A stretch of DNA of 64,000 bases from positions 56,440 through 120,439 of the forward strand of contig VHAX01000004.1 of assembly GCA_016872215.1 (NCBI GenBank), written 5' to 3'. A program made the translations under genes and the position numbers. This DNA is from Sphingomonadales bacterium. Its GTDB lineage: Bacteria; Bacteroidota; Bacteroidia; UBA7662. Below, piece after piece: positions 40,880 through 50,246 of the stretch (position 1 is the first letter of the stretch; each line of letters begins with the position of its first letter). A model generated the notes under the pieces. The model searched no databases, was not told the DNA's origin, and saw only the letters and a program-made list of their open reading frames with translations.

Positions 40880-43021
40880 TCAGTGGTAGAAATCCCAGCT
40901 GATTCCGAACCGCAACGCCCGGTCGTAGATGGGGTAGAGTGGGATCTGAAAACCACCAGGGGCCGTCCAACCCCTGCTCAGGTGATCCATTCTGAGGTAG
41001 AGACGGGCATTGTGTACTTTTAGGGCGATAAAACCGTCGACCAATGGATACCCACCGGCATTGAGCGTGTCCTGCACCACAAATTGTCCGACCTCTGGCC
41101 GATAGCCGAGGGCTTTATAGGGGCTTTGCATCCGCAGTTCGAGTCCGGTCGACAAGCTAAACCCGCTTCGGAAGCGCTTCTCGATGCTTATGACATCGTG
41201 CGCCATCCATTGCGGCATCCGGAGTGGCCCCGACTGTCCGAATTGCCAACCGTGGTGCACATCATACCGGAAGATTCCCCTGCCTATCGACCACTGATAA
41301 GCGATTTGCGTCACCCCCAGATCAGCAGTGTGCTGCTGTGGCTGTCCCAAACTATCGAAATACACCCAGCCAGTCAACAATCTGTATCCACCCTCCAGTT
41401 TGAAACCGCCCCTCGACAAGCTTACACGGGCCGCCCGTTCCCCCATGGCCGCAAGACTTTGATTCACTTGGGTGTAGTTGCCTGTGTAGCGCTCGGCCAC
41501 CCAGTCGGCCGCCCTCAGCTGATTCGATGCCTGAAGGTTCATCGTCCACCGACCCACCTGTTGCGCAAGGCGCAACTCCATCCACCGTCCCCTTGCCTGC
41601 CTGCGGTTGTGGAGTACCTTTCGCACATCCCAATCGACTCGGGTACGGGGAGAAGCTTGCCAGTAACCTGCGCCATTCAACCAAAAGGCCGATTGGGGGA
41701 GTGACTGCATCCGGTCGCTCAAGATCCGGGCGTTTAGGTAGTGGACCGACAAATGCCAGGCACTGCCGTCAGACCTACCGGCTAGTCTCCTCAGTCCCAG
41801 ACAGTGCTCCTGCTGGTTCATCCCGCTGCTGTCGAAAGTCGCCGAATCGCTGTAGCGGAAAAGCGGCAGGTAGGGTTGCAGGGGGTTCATGTCGACATAC
41901 CGAAACAACTCCCTGGCCCATGTCCACTCGTGAAAAACGGCCCATTTCGACTTATGATGTTCTTTGTCGCCCAGGCTGTCACCCCACAGCGTGCTGTAGG
42001 TTGATGGCATTGGGGTCGAATCGTTTACCCCACCCTTTATGTCGGTTGATGATTTCAGGCGTTCGGCACCCATCCCTGATACAGGGGGTGCCTGCCCTAA
42101 TCTCCATTCCTGTCGCAGCCGAAGGCGCCTGTCGGCCCATAGGCTCTCCGCGCCGTTGAGCTGGACCCGCACATTGAGTGGGGCCACGGGCTGGGTCGAT
42201 TCAAATACACGTCCGTTGGCGATGCCTCCGCATTCCTCGGCGGTTTTTTGTCGACTTTGGTGGTCGACATGCAGCACGTATCGTCGGCTTCGGTCCTGCA
42301 ACCGACCAAAAAGTCGGGTGTAGCGACTTCTGTGCTCCTGGTTGAGGTAAAAGCCATCGCTGCCCAGTTGGCGAAAGTCGACCCCCACCGAGGTGGTTGG
42401 CCCCAGGTCTTGTGTATGCAGTAGGCCAAACCGCTGCAGGGCAGCCCCGGCTCCGGCGGTGTAGTCGATGCGCGTAAACGGATCCCCCTTGTGGTAGAAA
42501 AGTCCACCTCCCTCCTCATTCCAGGTAGCATGAACCGCTCCAAATCCCAGGCTTAGGACCTGAAAGGGACCCAGTCCGCCCCAAAGACTTCGGGATGCGC
42601 TGCCGGCCACCCCTAGTTGGGCCCTAAAATTGGGTTGCATCACCGGATCGTAGCGCCACACGCCGAACAGCAGCGTATCGGGCTGTTCATATATAATGGT
42701 GTCATACTGGAAGCCGGCCAGTCCATAGGCCCTGGGTTGCCGTGGTGGGCCCGTGCGGTGAGCCGTACGCGCGGTGTCGGACTCGGTGGTTTCGTCGAAC
42801 TCTTTTGCCTGACGCTCATCTTGTTCAACAGCAACCATACTTCTGGCTTCCATCTCTACTGTTTGGATCCGGGCGCATGGGTGAACGAGCGATGCGCTTG
42901 TGTTAACATTGAGCGCAAGCATCACTTGTGGCCATGCACTACCTCGAGCGGATAACGATTCCGCCTGGAGGCTGACCAACACCCCCGACAACATAAAGGC
43001 TAGGCCTCGAAGGAAAGGCAT
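40880..43021 (-). CDS. Putative outer membrane porin, Bacteroidetes type
   Basis: Signal peptide MPFLRGLAFMLSGVLVSLQAESLSA, amphipathic beta-rich sequence, C-terminal RFGISWDFYH; ATGA overlap with punA stop. Confidence 0.75.
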   Translation of the reverse strand: MPFLRGLAFMLSGVLVSLQAESLSARGSAWPQVMLALNVNTSASLVHPCARIQTVEMEARSMVAVEQDERQAKEFDETTESDTARTAHRTGPPRQPRAYGLAGFQYDTIIYEQPDTLLFGVWRYDPVMQPNFRAQLGVAGSASRSLWGGLGPFQVLSLGFGAVHATWNEEGGGLFYHKGDPFTRIDYTAGAGAALQRFGLLHTQDLGPTTSVGVDFRQLGSDGFYLNQEHRSRYTRLFGRLQDRSRRYVLHVDHQSRQKTAEECGGIANGRVFESTQPVAPLNVRVQLNGAESLWADRRLRLRQEWRLGQAPPVSGMGAERLKSSTDIKGGVNDSTPMPSTYSTLWGDSLGDKEHHKSKWAVFHEWTWARELFRYVDMNPLQPYLPLFRYSDSATFDSSGMNQQEHCLGLRRLAGRSDGSAWHLSVHYLNARILSDRMQSLPQSAFWLNGAGYWQASPRTRVDWDVRKVLHNRRQARGRWMELRLAQQVGRWTMNLQASNQLRAADWVAERYTGNYTQVNQSLAAMGERAARVSLSRGGFKLEGGYRLLTGWVYFDSLGQPQQHTADLGVTQIAYQWSIGRGIFRYDVHHGWQFGQSGPLRMPQWMAHDVISIEKRFRSGFSLSTGLELRMQSPYKALGYRPEVGQFVVQDTLNAGGYPLVDGFIALKVHNARLYLRMDHLSRGWTAPGGFQIPLYPIYDRALRFGISWDFYH

Positions 43022-43836
43022 CACCCCAAACCCTCCACTACATCCAGCATAATGCGGGTGAGGCTGGGTTCTGCCTGGGAAGCGGCCGAAACCACGCTTT
43101 GGAGGGTCACCGTGCGGGGTGTTTCGGGAAAGCCCTCGTCGGTGATCACTGAAATCGCCATACAACGCATGCCCATTTGGCGGGCCACGATTACTTCCGG
43201 AACCGTACTCATGCCCACGGCATCACCTCCAATCATGCGCAGGTAGCGATATTCGGCCGGCGTTTCGAGTGCAGGACCCTGAACGGCCACATAAACACCT
43301 TCATGCAGGTCGATTGAATGAACGGAGGCCACCGCACGCGCCAAACGGCGAAGATCCTCGTCGTAGGCCTGTCCCATATCCGGAAAGCGTGATCCCCAGG
43401 CCGGATAATGGGTGCCCCTGAGCGGGTGATCCGGCAGTAGGTTGATGTGGTCGGAGACCAGCATCAGGTTGGTTTCCCGAAATAAGGGGTTCAATCCACC
43501 CGAGGCATTCGACAATAACAAATATTCGGCACCCATGGCTTTCATGACCCGCACTGGTAGTGTAATCTGTTGCAGACTGTAGCCCTCGTAGTAATGGAAC
43601 CGCCCTTGCATAACCACTACCGGCTGCCCCCTCATTCGCCCCAGGATCAATCGTCCGCGGTGACTTTCGGTCGTGCTCACGGGAAAATGCGGTAACTGTG
43701 CGTAGGCCAGACTATCTTCTACCTCCACCTCCTCGGCCAGATTGCCCAATCCTGTTCCCAAAATAATGCCCACACGTGGCACAATCTGGGTTTTACGACG
43801 TATAAACTCAAGTGTTTCGCTGATGCTGGCGTACAT
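43021..43836 (-). CDS. punA: Purine nucleoside phosphorylase
   Basis: GIILGTGLGNLAEEV, VVMQGRFHYYEGYSLQQITLPVRVMK, NASGGLNP, VGMSTVPEVIVARQMGM. Confidence 0.94.
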   Translation of the reverse strand: MYASISETLEFIRRKTQIVPRVGIILGTGLGNLAEEVEVEDSLAYAQLPHFPVSTTESHRGRLILGRMRGQPVVVMQGRFHYYEGYSLQQITLPVRVMKAMGAEYLLLSNASGGLNPLFRETNLMLVSDHINLLPDHPLRGTHYPAWGSRFPDMGQAYDEDLRRLARAVASVHSIDLHEGVYVAVQGPALETPAEYRYLRMIGGDAVGMSTVPEVIVARQMGMRCMAISVITDEGFPETPRTVTLQSVVSAASQAEPSLTRIMLDVVEGLG

Positions 43837-44872
43837 AGGATTCGATTCTTTTGATAAACAGTGTCCGGTCGTGCTCGTCGAATCCGATTTCTACGGGTAG
43901 GTAGGCCAGTGGAATCTGTAGCTGCTCGAACCACGTGGCGTGCATGGCCAGCTTCACAAAGTCCTTTTCGGTGCACAGTATATACCGATGTCCGTTGCTC
44001 GGCGGAAATGACCGCCATGCTTCTTCGATCTGGTTGAGTTCGCCTTGTTCATACACGTGGTGATCGGGGTATTCCAAGTGCTTGAAGGTTGGCCCTAGTG
44101 TTTTAATGTAGGTGATGAGCGAATCGGCATGAGCGATGCCAGTCACCACTACGATTTGATCGGTGGCGGTCAGCGACCATTCCGGAAAGGGCTCAATAAA
44201 TACTGGTTCTCCGTACTGCAGGGTAGTGAACAGGATGGTCTGGTGGGCCGCTGGCTTCACCTTGGTTTCGTAGAGTTTTTTATCGTAGAGACTCAGTTGT
44301 CCGGGCGTTTTGGTAAACAGGATGAGGTCGGCTTTGTAGGCCGCCGCGGCCGATTCGCGGAGGGTGCCCACTGGCAGGAGGTAGTCGCGGAAAAAAGGCC
44401 GGTTGAAATCGCTGAGCAGTAGGTTTAGTCCGCCCTCCACCTTTCGGTGTTGCAGACCGTCATCCAGAATCACTGCGCTCAGGTAGGGTTGAATTTTGAG
44501 CAGGCTGCGAATGCCCTCTGCGCGGTCTTCGCATACGGCCACCATCACGCCGGGCAACTTTTGGTAGAGCATGAAGGCTTCATCTCCAATCGTTTCTGGT
44601 GTGTCAGCCGGGTCGGCAAGACGAAAGCCCTGGGTTTTGCGGCGGTATCCGCGCGAAAGTATAGCCACGGTCGGAAAGAGCTCCATCAGCATGGCCGCTA
44701 CCAGCTCCGTATGCGGGGTCTTGCCTGTGCCGCCGGTGGTGAGGTTGCCGACCTTCACCACGGCGATGGGGAATTTTTCGCTGGTGAGGATGTTCCAGTC
44801 GTAGAGTCGGTTTCGGATCCAAACACCGAGCCCATACAAATAGCTTAAGGGCAACAACCAGATTCTGTTCAC
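43808..44872 (-). CDS. lpxK: Tetraacyldisaccharide 4'-kinase
   Basis: VVKVGNLTTGGTGKTPHTELV, ILSRGYRRKTQGF, VILDDGLQHRKVE. Confidence 0.94.
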   Translation of the reverse strand: MNRIWLLPLSYLYGLGVWIRNRLYDWNILTSEKFPIAVVKVGNLTTGGTGKTPHTELVAAMLMELFPTVAILSRGYRRKTQGFRLADPADTPETIGDEAFMLYQKLPGVMVAVCEDRAEGIRSLLKIQPYLSAVILDDGLQHRKVEGGLNLLLSDFNRPFFRDYLLPVGTLRESAAAAYKADLILFTKTPGQLSLYDKKLYETKVKPAAHQTILFTTLQYGEPVFIEPFPEWSLTATDQIVVVTGIAHADSLITYIKTLGPTFKHLEYPDHHVYEQGELNQIEEAWRSFPPSNGHRYILCTEKDFVKLAMHATWFEQLQIPLAYLPVEIGFDEHDRTLFIKRIESYVRQHQRNT

Positions 44873-45071
44873 GACTTGCTTTAACTTACAAACCTACACT
44901 TAATTCAGACATATAGGTCTACATACTTTCTTGGGGGTGGGTCACCATCCATTATACTTGGGTTATTTTTGACCTTCATTTACAGAAAACCTGCATTTTT
45001 ACCGTTTCATTATTCTATTCTGTTCTTTTTTTGATGATTTCAGCCATTTTTTCCGTTCCTTATAACCATAT

Positions 45072-45137
45072 CCATAGCAGATTGAATTAACTGTTGCTTT
45101 ACCAAACCCATAACAGATTTAATTAACTGTTTCTTTA
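45072..45137. promoter_or_regulatory. Two direct 30-bp repeats (27/30 identical), period 36 bp, upstream of the Nif3-like gene
   Basis: ccatagcagattgaattaactgttgcttta (45072-45101) vs ccataacagatttaattaactgtttcttta (45108-45137), each with a CAG-TTAATTAA-CTG-like dyad. Confidence 0.65.
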
Positions 45138-45183
45138 TATTGTTCTTTAATAACCGTTCATATTTTCCAACCCATTTCCCACA

Positions 45184-46278
45184 ATGATTACCCTTTCACA
45201 GATAGCCCGGGCTATCGAACGGCGAGTACCCCCGGCCCTACAGGAGTCCTACGACAATTCGGGACTGTTGGTGGGGCGCCCCAATGCCCCCGTTTCGGCC
45301 GTGTTGTGCACACTGGACCTCACCGAGGCCGTTTTGGATGAGGCTGCCTCCAAAGGGTGCGGATTGGTGGTGGCGCATCACCCGATTATCTTTCGGAAGT
45401 TGGGTCGACTCACCGAAGACGGACATGTAGAACGTTGTGTGATGCGTGCCATTGAACTGGGCATCGGTATATATGCACTGCATACCAACCTCGATCACCT
45501 GAAACAGGGGGTGAGTCGACAAATGGCGCTGAAGATGGGGTGGGACAAAGGACACGTGCTCCGGCCTATGCAGGGGGTGCTGCGACAACTCACCACTTTT
45601 GTGCCGATTACCCATGCAGATACCGTCCGCGAGGCCCTGTTCTCTGCCGGTGCGGGCTGGGTAGGCAGCTATTCGCACGCCAGTTTCAATCTCCGGGGTG
45701 AGGGTACCTTCCAGCCCGAAGAGGGTTCCAATCCCTTTTCGGGGGGCGAGGGGACACTAGAGCGGGTCGATGAAATGCGCATTGAGCTGGTTTATCCCCA
45801 TTGGCTGGAGGGCGTCGTGCTCAAAGCACTCTTCGATGCACATCCCTATGAGGAGGTTGCATATAACATCTTGAAACTCGAAAACAAAGTTTCGGAGTAT
45901 GGGGCAGGATGGCTTACCGAATTGTCCGTACCATTGGATGAAATGAAAGTACTGCGGCGAATCAAATCGGTTTTTGGGGCTATGATCCGCCACACCCCGC
46001 TGCTGGGTAGGCCTGTGCGGAGTGTGGCGCTCTGCGGTGGTTCGGGTTCTTTTTTGTTGTCCGACGCCATAGCAGCAGGGGCTGACCTCTTTCTAACAGC
46101 CGATTTCAAATACCATGAGTTTTTTGAGGCCGATCAGCGTATAGTGATTGCCGATTTGGGCCACTACGAAACAGAGCAGTTTGTGCCACATCTCATAGCG
46201 GATAATTTGTCGCGGGAATTTGCTAACTTTGCGGTCCTCATTTCGGAGACTCCCACCAACCCGGTTTCCTATTTGTAG
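45184..46278 (+). CDS. Nif3-like dinuclear metal center protein (with PII/CutA-like insert)
   Basis: PPALQESYDNSGLLVG, VVAHHPIIF, HTNLDHLKQGVS, HPYEEVAY, ADLGHYETEQF. Confidence 0.93.
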   Translation: MITLSQIARAIERRVPPALQESYDNSGLLVGRPNAPVSAVLCTLDLTEAVLDEAASKGCGLVVAHHPIIFRKLGRLTEDGHVERCVMRAIELGIGIYALHTNLDHLKQGVSRQMALKMGWDKGHVLRPMQGVLRQLTTFVPITHADTVREALFSAGAGWVGSYSHASFNLRGEGTFQPEEGSNPFSGGEGTLERVDEMRIELVYPHWLEGVVLKALFDAHPYEEVAYNILKLENKVSEYGAGWLTELSVPLDEMKVLRRIKSVFGAMIRHTPLLGRPVRSVALCGGSGSFLLSDAIAAGADLFLTADFKYHEFFEADQRIVIADLGHYETEQFVPHLIADNLSREFANFAVLISETPTNPVSYL

Positions 46279-46302
46279 AACCTGAAACTGTCAACCACCG
46301 AC

Positions 46303-47040
46303 ATGGAACAAAGCATCGAACAAAAACTTCGCGCACTTTATAATCTTCAGCAGATCGATTCGCAGATCGACCACCTACGTGTCCTGCGTGGTGAGTTGCC
46401 ACAGGAAGTCAAGAATTTGGAGGACGATATCGCAGGGATGGAAACCCGAATGGAGAAATTCAATGATACGCTGAACGGACTCAAGAGACTGATTTCGGAT
46501 TGGCAGACCAAACTGAATGAGGCAAATTCCCTGAAGACCCGCTACGAGCAGCAGATCATGGGCGTCAAAAACAGCCGTGAGTATGATGCCATCAGTAAGG
46601 AAATTGAATTGCAGGGGCTTGATATCGAAATTGCCAACAAACGGATTGCCGAGCAGAATGCGGCCGTTGAAATGACCAGTCAGCAGATGCAGGCAGTGAG
46701 TGACCTGCTCACGGAGCGCTATAAAGACTTGGAGATCAAGAAAACCGAATTGGGTGGCATAGTGGCCGCCACCGAGAAGGAGGAAAAGGAACTGATAGAA
46801 AAATCCAGAGAGGCCATGACACACGTGGAGGAGCGCTTGTTAACCGCGTATTCCAGAATTCGGGACAATGCCCGCAACGGCCTGGCTGTAGTGGCCTTTG
46901 AGCGCGATGCCTGCGGGGGCTGTTTCAATTACATACCGCCGCAGCGACAAATGGACATTCGCCTGCGCAAGAAAATCATGGTTTGCGAACATTGCGGCCG
47001 GATTTTGGTAGACCCAGAGATCAACTTGGTGGAGGCGTAG
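46303..47040 (+). CDS. C4-type zinc ribbon coiled-coil protein
   Basis: Long coiled coil, CGGCFNYIPPQRQMDIRLRKKIMVCEHCGRILVDPE. Confidence 0.88.
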   Translation: MEQSIEQKLRALYNLQQIDSQIDHLRVLRGELPQEVKNLEDDIAGMETRMEKFNDTLNGLKRLISDWQTKLNEANSLKTRYEQQIMGVKNSREYDAISKEIELQGLDIEIANKRIAEQNAAVEMTSQQMQAVSDLLTERYKDLEIKKTELGGIVAATEKEEKELIEKSREAMTHVEERLLTAYSRIRDNARNGLAVVAFERDACGGCFNYIPPQRQMDIRLRKKIMVCEHCGRILVDPEINLVEA

Positions 47041-47055
47041 AAGCCCCATTCGCCA

Positions 47056-47862
47056 TTACCGAAGGGGCCCCAGTCGGCTCAGGATTTGTGGATGCAGCAA
47101 CGGATTTGAAGCGATGATTTGTTGGCCGAAGATGGAATTGTTACCACCCTGGAAATCGGTGACCCGGCCACCCGCTTCGTTCACCAGCAGCACGCCGGCG
47201 GCTACATCCCAGGGGCTCAGATTGTATTCAAAATAGCCATCAAATCGTCCGCAGGCCACATAGGCAAGGTCGATGGCTGCACTGCCCAGTCGACGAATGC
47301 CGCGGCTTTCGGTCACCATGCGCCTGAACACGGGCAGGTAGTCATCGACCCGGCTGTATTCCTCATACGGAAAACCCGTGGCCAAAAGGGCTTGATCAAG
47401 TTCGCAAGTTGGCGACACACGAACGGGTTGGTCGTTGAGAGCGCAACCCTGTCCTGCTGCGGCGGTGAATCGTTCACCACGGATTGGTTCCCAAACCATT
47501 CCCAGTAGGGGTGTTCCCTCGCAGAGAAGGGCGATGCTGATGGAAAAGAAGGGTAAGCCGTGGGTGAAATTGGTGGTGCCGTCGAGGGGGTCAACCACCC
47601 ACATCAGCGGTCGGATGATCGTTTCGATGGTCCCCTCCTCGGTGAGGAAGCCTGCCTCGGGGAGAAGGGCCGACAAGCCGGACACGAGCATTTCTTCTGA
47701 GGTGCGGTCCACATAAGTCACCAGATCGTGAGCCCCTTTGTATTCGATGGCACCTCGATTGAAGGTCGACCATTCTCGGCATTGGAATTCGGCCACAGGT
47801 CGGGCCACCTGTTGGACTTGTCCCAATAGGCTGGGGTGACGGGTGAGGAGGTCGTGGCTCAT
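47056..47862 (-). CDS. suhB: Inositol monophosphatase family
   Basis: LTEEGT, WVVDPLDGTTNFTHGLPFFSISIAL, SPWDVAAGVLLVNEAGG; start set at MSHDLL. Confidence 0.92.
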   Translation of the reverse strand: MSHDLLTRHPSLLGQVQQVARPVAEFQCREWSTFNRGAIEYKGAHDLVTYVDRTSEEMLVSGLSALLPEAGFLTEEGTIETIIRPLMWVVDPLDGTTNFTHGLPFFSISIALLCEGTPLLGMVWEPIRGERFTAAAGQGCALNDQPVRVSPTCELDQALLATGFPYEEYSRVDDYLPVFRRMVTESRGIRRLGSAAIDLAYVACGRFDGYFEYNLSPWDVAAGVLLVNEAGGRVTDFQGGNNSIFGQQIIASNPLLHPQILSRLGPLR

Positions 47863-47933
47863 GATCGTCGGCGTTGATGGGATTTTGGTTGCACCAATAG
47901 GTTTATGAGAAGGAAGAGGGGCAAATAGTTCAT
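47859..47933 (-). CDS. Candidate 24-aa micro-ORF between lnt and suhB, ATGA-coupled to both
   Basis: MNYLPLFLLINLLVQPKSHQRRRS*; start overlaps lnt TGA, stop overlaps suhB ATG. Confidence 0.45.
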   Translation of the reverse strand: MNYLPLFLLINLLVQPKSHQRRRS

Positions 47934-47956
47934 AATCGTCGGCGTTGATGGGATTT
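47864..47956. repeat. 22-bp exact direct repeat pair (47864-47885 and 47935-47956) at the lnt/suhB junction
   Basis: atcgtcggcgttgatgggattt twice, offset 71 bp. Confidence 0.97.
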
Positions 47957-49603
47957 CGACTGGACCCAGGAGGCGAGTAACAGCAGCACAAACAGAAAGC
48001 ACCCCAGCCGTCCCAGATAGTCGCCATACCTCATATAAAAGGTCTGCTCGTTGTGCAAGGCCACACGGAGTCGCAGCCAACCGGGTTTCCACCAGGGAAG
48101 CTGCTGCAGTACATCGCCGCGGGCGTTGATGACCGCTGAGATGCCAGTATTGGCGGATCGCACCACATACCGGTGGTTTTCGATGGCACGCAGGCGGGCA
48201 TAGGCCAGATGTTGGCGGTGGCCATCCGTTTCGCCCCACCACCCGTCGTTGGTGATGATGGCTATGAGGTTGGCGCCTTCTGGACCGCGTGTGTATCCAG
48301 TCGTATAATCGCCGAAAACCGATTCATAGCAAATGACTGGGGCAACACGGAGGATTCCGGCGGTGAAAACGGAGCGCTGTGACTGCGGCCCCAGTTGCCC
48401 GCTCATTCCCCCGAGGTCTACCGATATGAGGCGGTTGATCAGACCGAAGAAGGCGGGGTAGGGGAGTTTCTCTACACCCGCCACAAGCCTGGACTTGTGG
48501 TAGACACCGAGCGCTTCGCCGTTTTTCATCCACAGGGCCGTATTGTGGGCTATGTAGCCCCGCCCTCCCGCTTGCCGGCGCAGAGCGGGTTGGTCGGGTG
48601 GATTCATACCAAGATCGGTGACGGTACTGGCGCCTGCCAGGAGACTCACCCCCTCATAGTAGCTGAGGCGGTGTCGGATTTGTTGCAGTTGGTGTTGGTT
48701 GCCTGTGCTGTCGGGTAGCCATACCAGTCCCGGTATCGACGTTTCGGGCCACAACAATAGCCGAGTTTCAGGCCCGATGGCCTTGTCTGATAGCCAAAAT
48801 AAGTTCTCAAGCTGTTCCGCTTCGGTATCTGCCTTGAATTTCTCGTTGTAGGGATTAACATTGGGTTGTACAATCCCCACTTCGATCGTGGGCACCCCCT
48901 TTTCGCTGTGGGTTTGGTGGAGGTAAAGCGACGCTAACAATGGAAAAATCAAGATAACTATTGCCCTGAAGAGGTCGCGGAACGCGAGCCAGCCCTGGTT
49001 GGTTCGCTCTTCACCCTGCATACCCCCACGCAACAACAGGCTACGAATTCCAGTGAAGACCAGTAGGTTCACGATCCACACCCATAGGGTTCCGCCGGGT
49101 ACGCCGGTCGCGCTGTACCACTGCACCATCCAGGGGTTGCCAGCGAAGGCGTTGCCCATGAGTAGCCAGGGGAAATCGAGGTCCCACCGAAGGTTCAGGT
49201 ATTCCATGGCCATCCATCCTGCCACCAGCACCGGCCATGCGGTGCGTTCACCGCTGCTGCGCTTCACCCGATGGTAGGCATAGACCACGGCACTCATGAG
49301 GAAGGTGTTGATCATGATGGCGGCGATGGCCCCGATCCACGCGGCGTTTTTGATCCACCAGGTGGCCAGAGTGTTAAATAACAGGAAGTGAAGGCTGCTC
49401 CAGAGCAATATGTGGCGCCCCGTGTCTTTGCCGTGGCGGTAGAACAGTTGGTCTTCCGTGAGCAGCAGGGGCACCCAGGCTACGAATATCAGAAGGCTCA
49501 GGTTGTAGGGGGGGAAGGCCAGCCAGGCCATGAGCGCAGAGGTCAGTGCGTAGACGAACCGCGTACGGCGGTCAGCGGCCAGCCAGAACGATAACGAATT
49601 CAC
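47930..49603 (-). CDS. lnt: Apolipoprotein N-acyltransferase
   Basis: Multi-TM N-terminus, LLLWPETSIPGL, VICYESVFGDYT, IITNDGWWGETDGHRQHLAYARLRAIENHRYVVRSANTGIS; GTG start approximate. Confidence 0.92.
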   Translation of the reverse strand: MNSLSFWLAADRRTRFVYALTSALMAWLAFPPYNLSLLIFVAWVPLLLTEDQLFYRHGKDTGRHILLWSSLHFLLFNTLATWWIKNAAWIGAIAAIMINTFLMSAVVYAYHRVKRSSGERTAWPVLVAGWMAMEYLNLRWDLDFPWLLMGNAFAGNPWMVQWYSATGVPGGTLWVWIVNLLVFTGIRSLLLRGGMQGEERTNQGWLAFRDLFRAIVILIFPLLASLYLHQTHSEKGVPTIEVGIVQPNVNPYNEKFKADTEAEQLENLFWLSDKAIGPETRLLLWPETSIPGLVWLPDSTGNQHQLQQIRHRLSYYEGVSLLAGASTVTDLGMNPPDQPALRRQAGGRGYIAHNTALWMKNGEALGVYHKSRLVAGVEKLPYPAFFGLINRLISVDLGGMSGQLGPQSQRSVFTAGILRVAPVICYESVFGDYTTGYTRGPEGANLIAIITNDGWWGETDGHRQHLAYARLRAIENHRYVVRSANTGISAVINARGDVLQQLPWWKPGWLRLRVALHNEQTFYMRYGDYLGRLGCFLFVLLLLASWVQSKSHQRRRL

Positions 49604-50246
49604 CACGGGGTTCTTGTTTTTGGAAGTGGGCGTGTAGGCTAACGAGGCTGCCACGCAGGGTTTCGGAGAATTTCTTCGACAATTCGCGAGAAACGCTTGC
49701 CTGACGATCCTCGCCACATACTTGCACCAGTTGTTCGAGGGTTTTGAGCAGGCGGTGCGGCGATTCGTACAGTACCATAGTTCGACTTTCCTGCGCAAGC
49801 TCCTGCAGACGCGTTTGCCGGCCTTTTTTTACGGGGAGGAATCCCTCGAAGCAGAAGCGGTCGCAGGGGATTCCGGATTGTACGAGTGCGGGAATCAGCG
49901 CGGTTGGTCCGGGCAGAGCCTCTACTGTATGACCGGCAGCCAGAGCGGCGCGTACCACGAGAAATCCTGGGTCTGAGATGCCAGGGGTACCAGCGTCGCT
50001 CACCAGCGCAATGTTTTTCCCTTCCCCAAGCATGTCCATCAACCGCCCGATGCTCTGGTGTTCATTGAATTTATGGTGCGATTGCAGAGGCTTATGGAGC
50101 GCATAATCGCGCAGAAGATGTCCGCTCCGCCTCGTGTCCTCGCACAGCACAAGGTCCACTTCCGCCAGCACCTCAAGGGCCCGGCGGGTGATGTCACCCC
50201 GATTCCCGATGGGGGTGGGCACCAGATACAGAATGCCGGTGGTCAT
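49572..50246 (-). CDS. rsmI: 16S rRNA (cytidine-2'-O)-methyltransferase
   Basis: MTTGILYLVPTPIGNRGDITRRALEVLAEVDLVLCEDTR, SDAGTPGISDPG. Confidence 0.95.
   Translation of the reverse strand: MTTGILYLVPTPIGNRGDITRRALEVLAEVDLVLCEDTRRSGHLLRDYALHKPLQSHHKFNEHQSIGRLMDMLGEGKNIALVSDAGTPGISDPGFLVVRAALAAGHTVEALPGPTALIPALVQSGIPCDRFCFEGFLPVKKGRQTRLQELAQESRTMVLYESPHRLLKTLEQLVQVCGEDRQASVSRELSKKFSETLRGSLVSLHAHFQKQEPRGEFVIVLAGR

Noticed and set aside
41084-42159. Plus-strand ORFs of 206 and 210 aa
   Set aside because: Antisense to the putative porin CDS.
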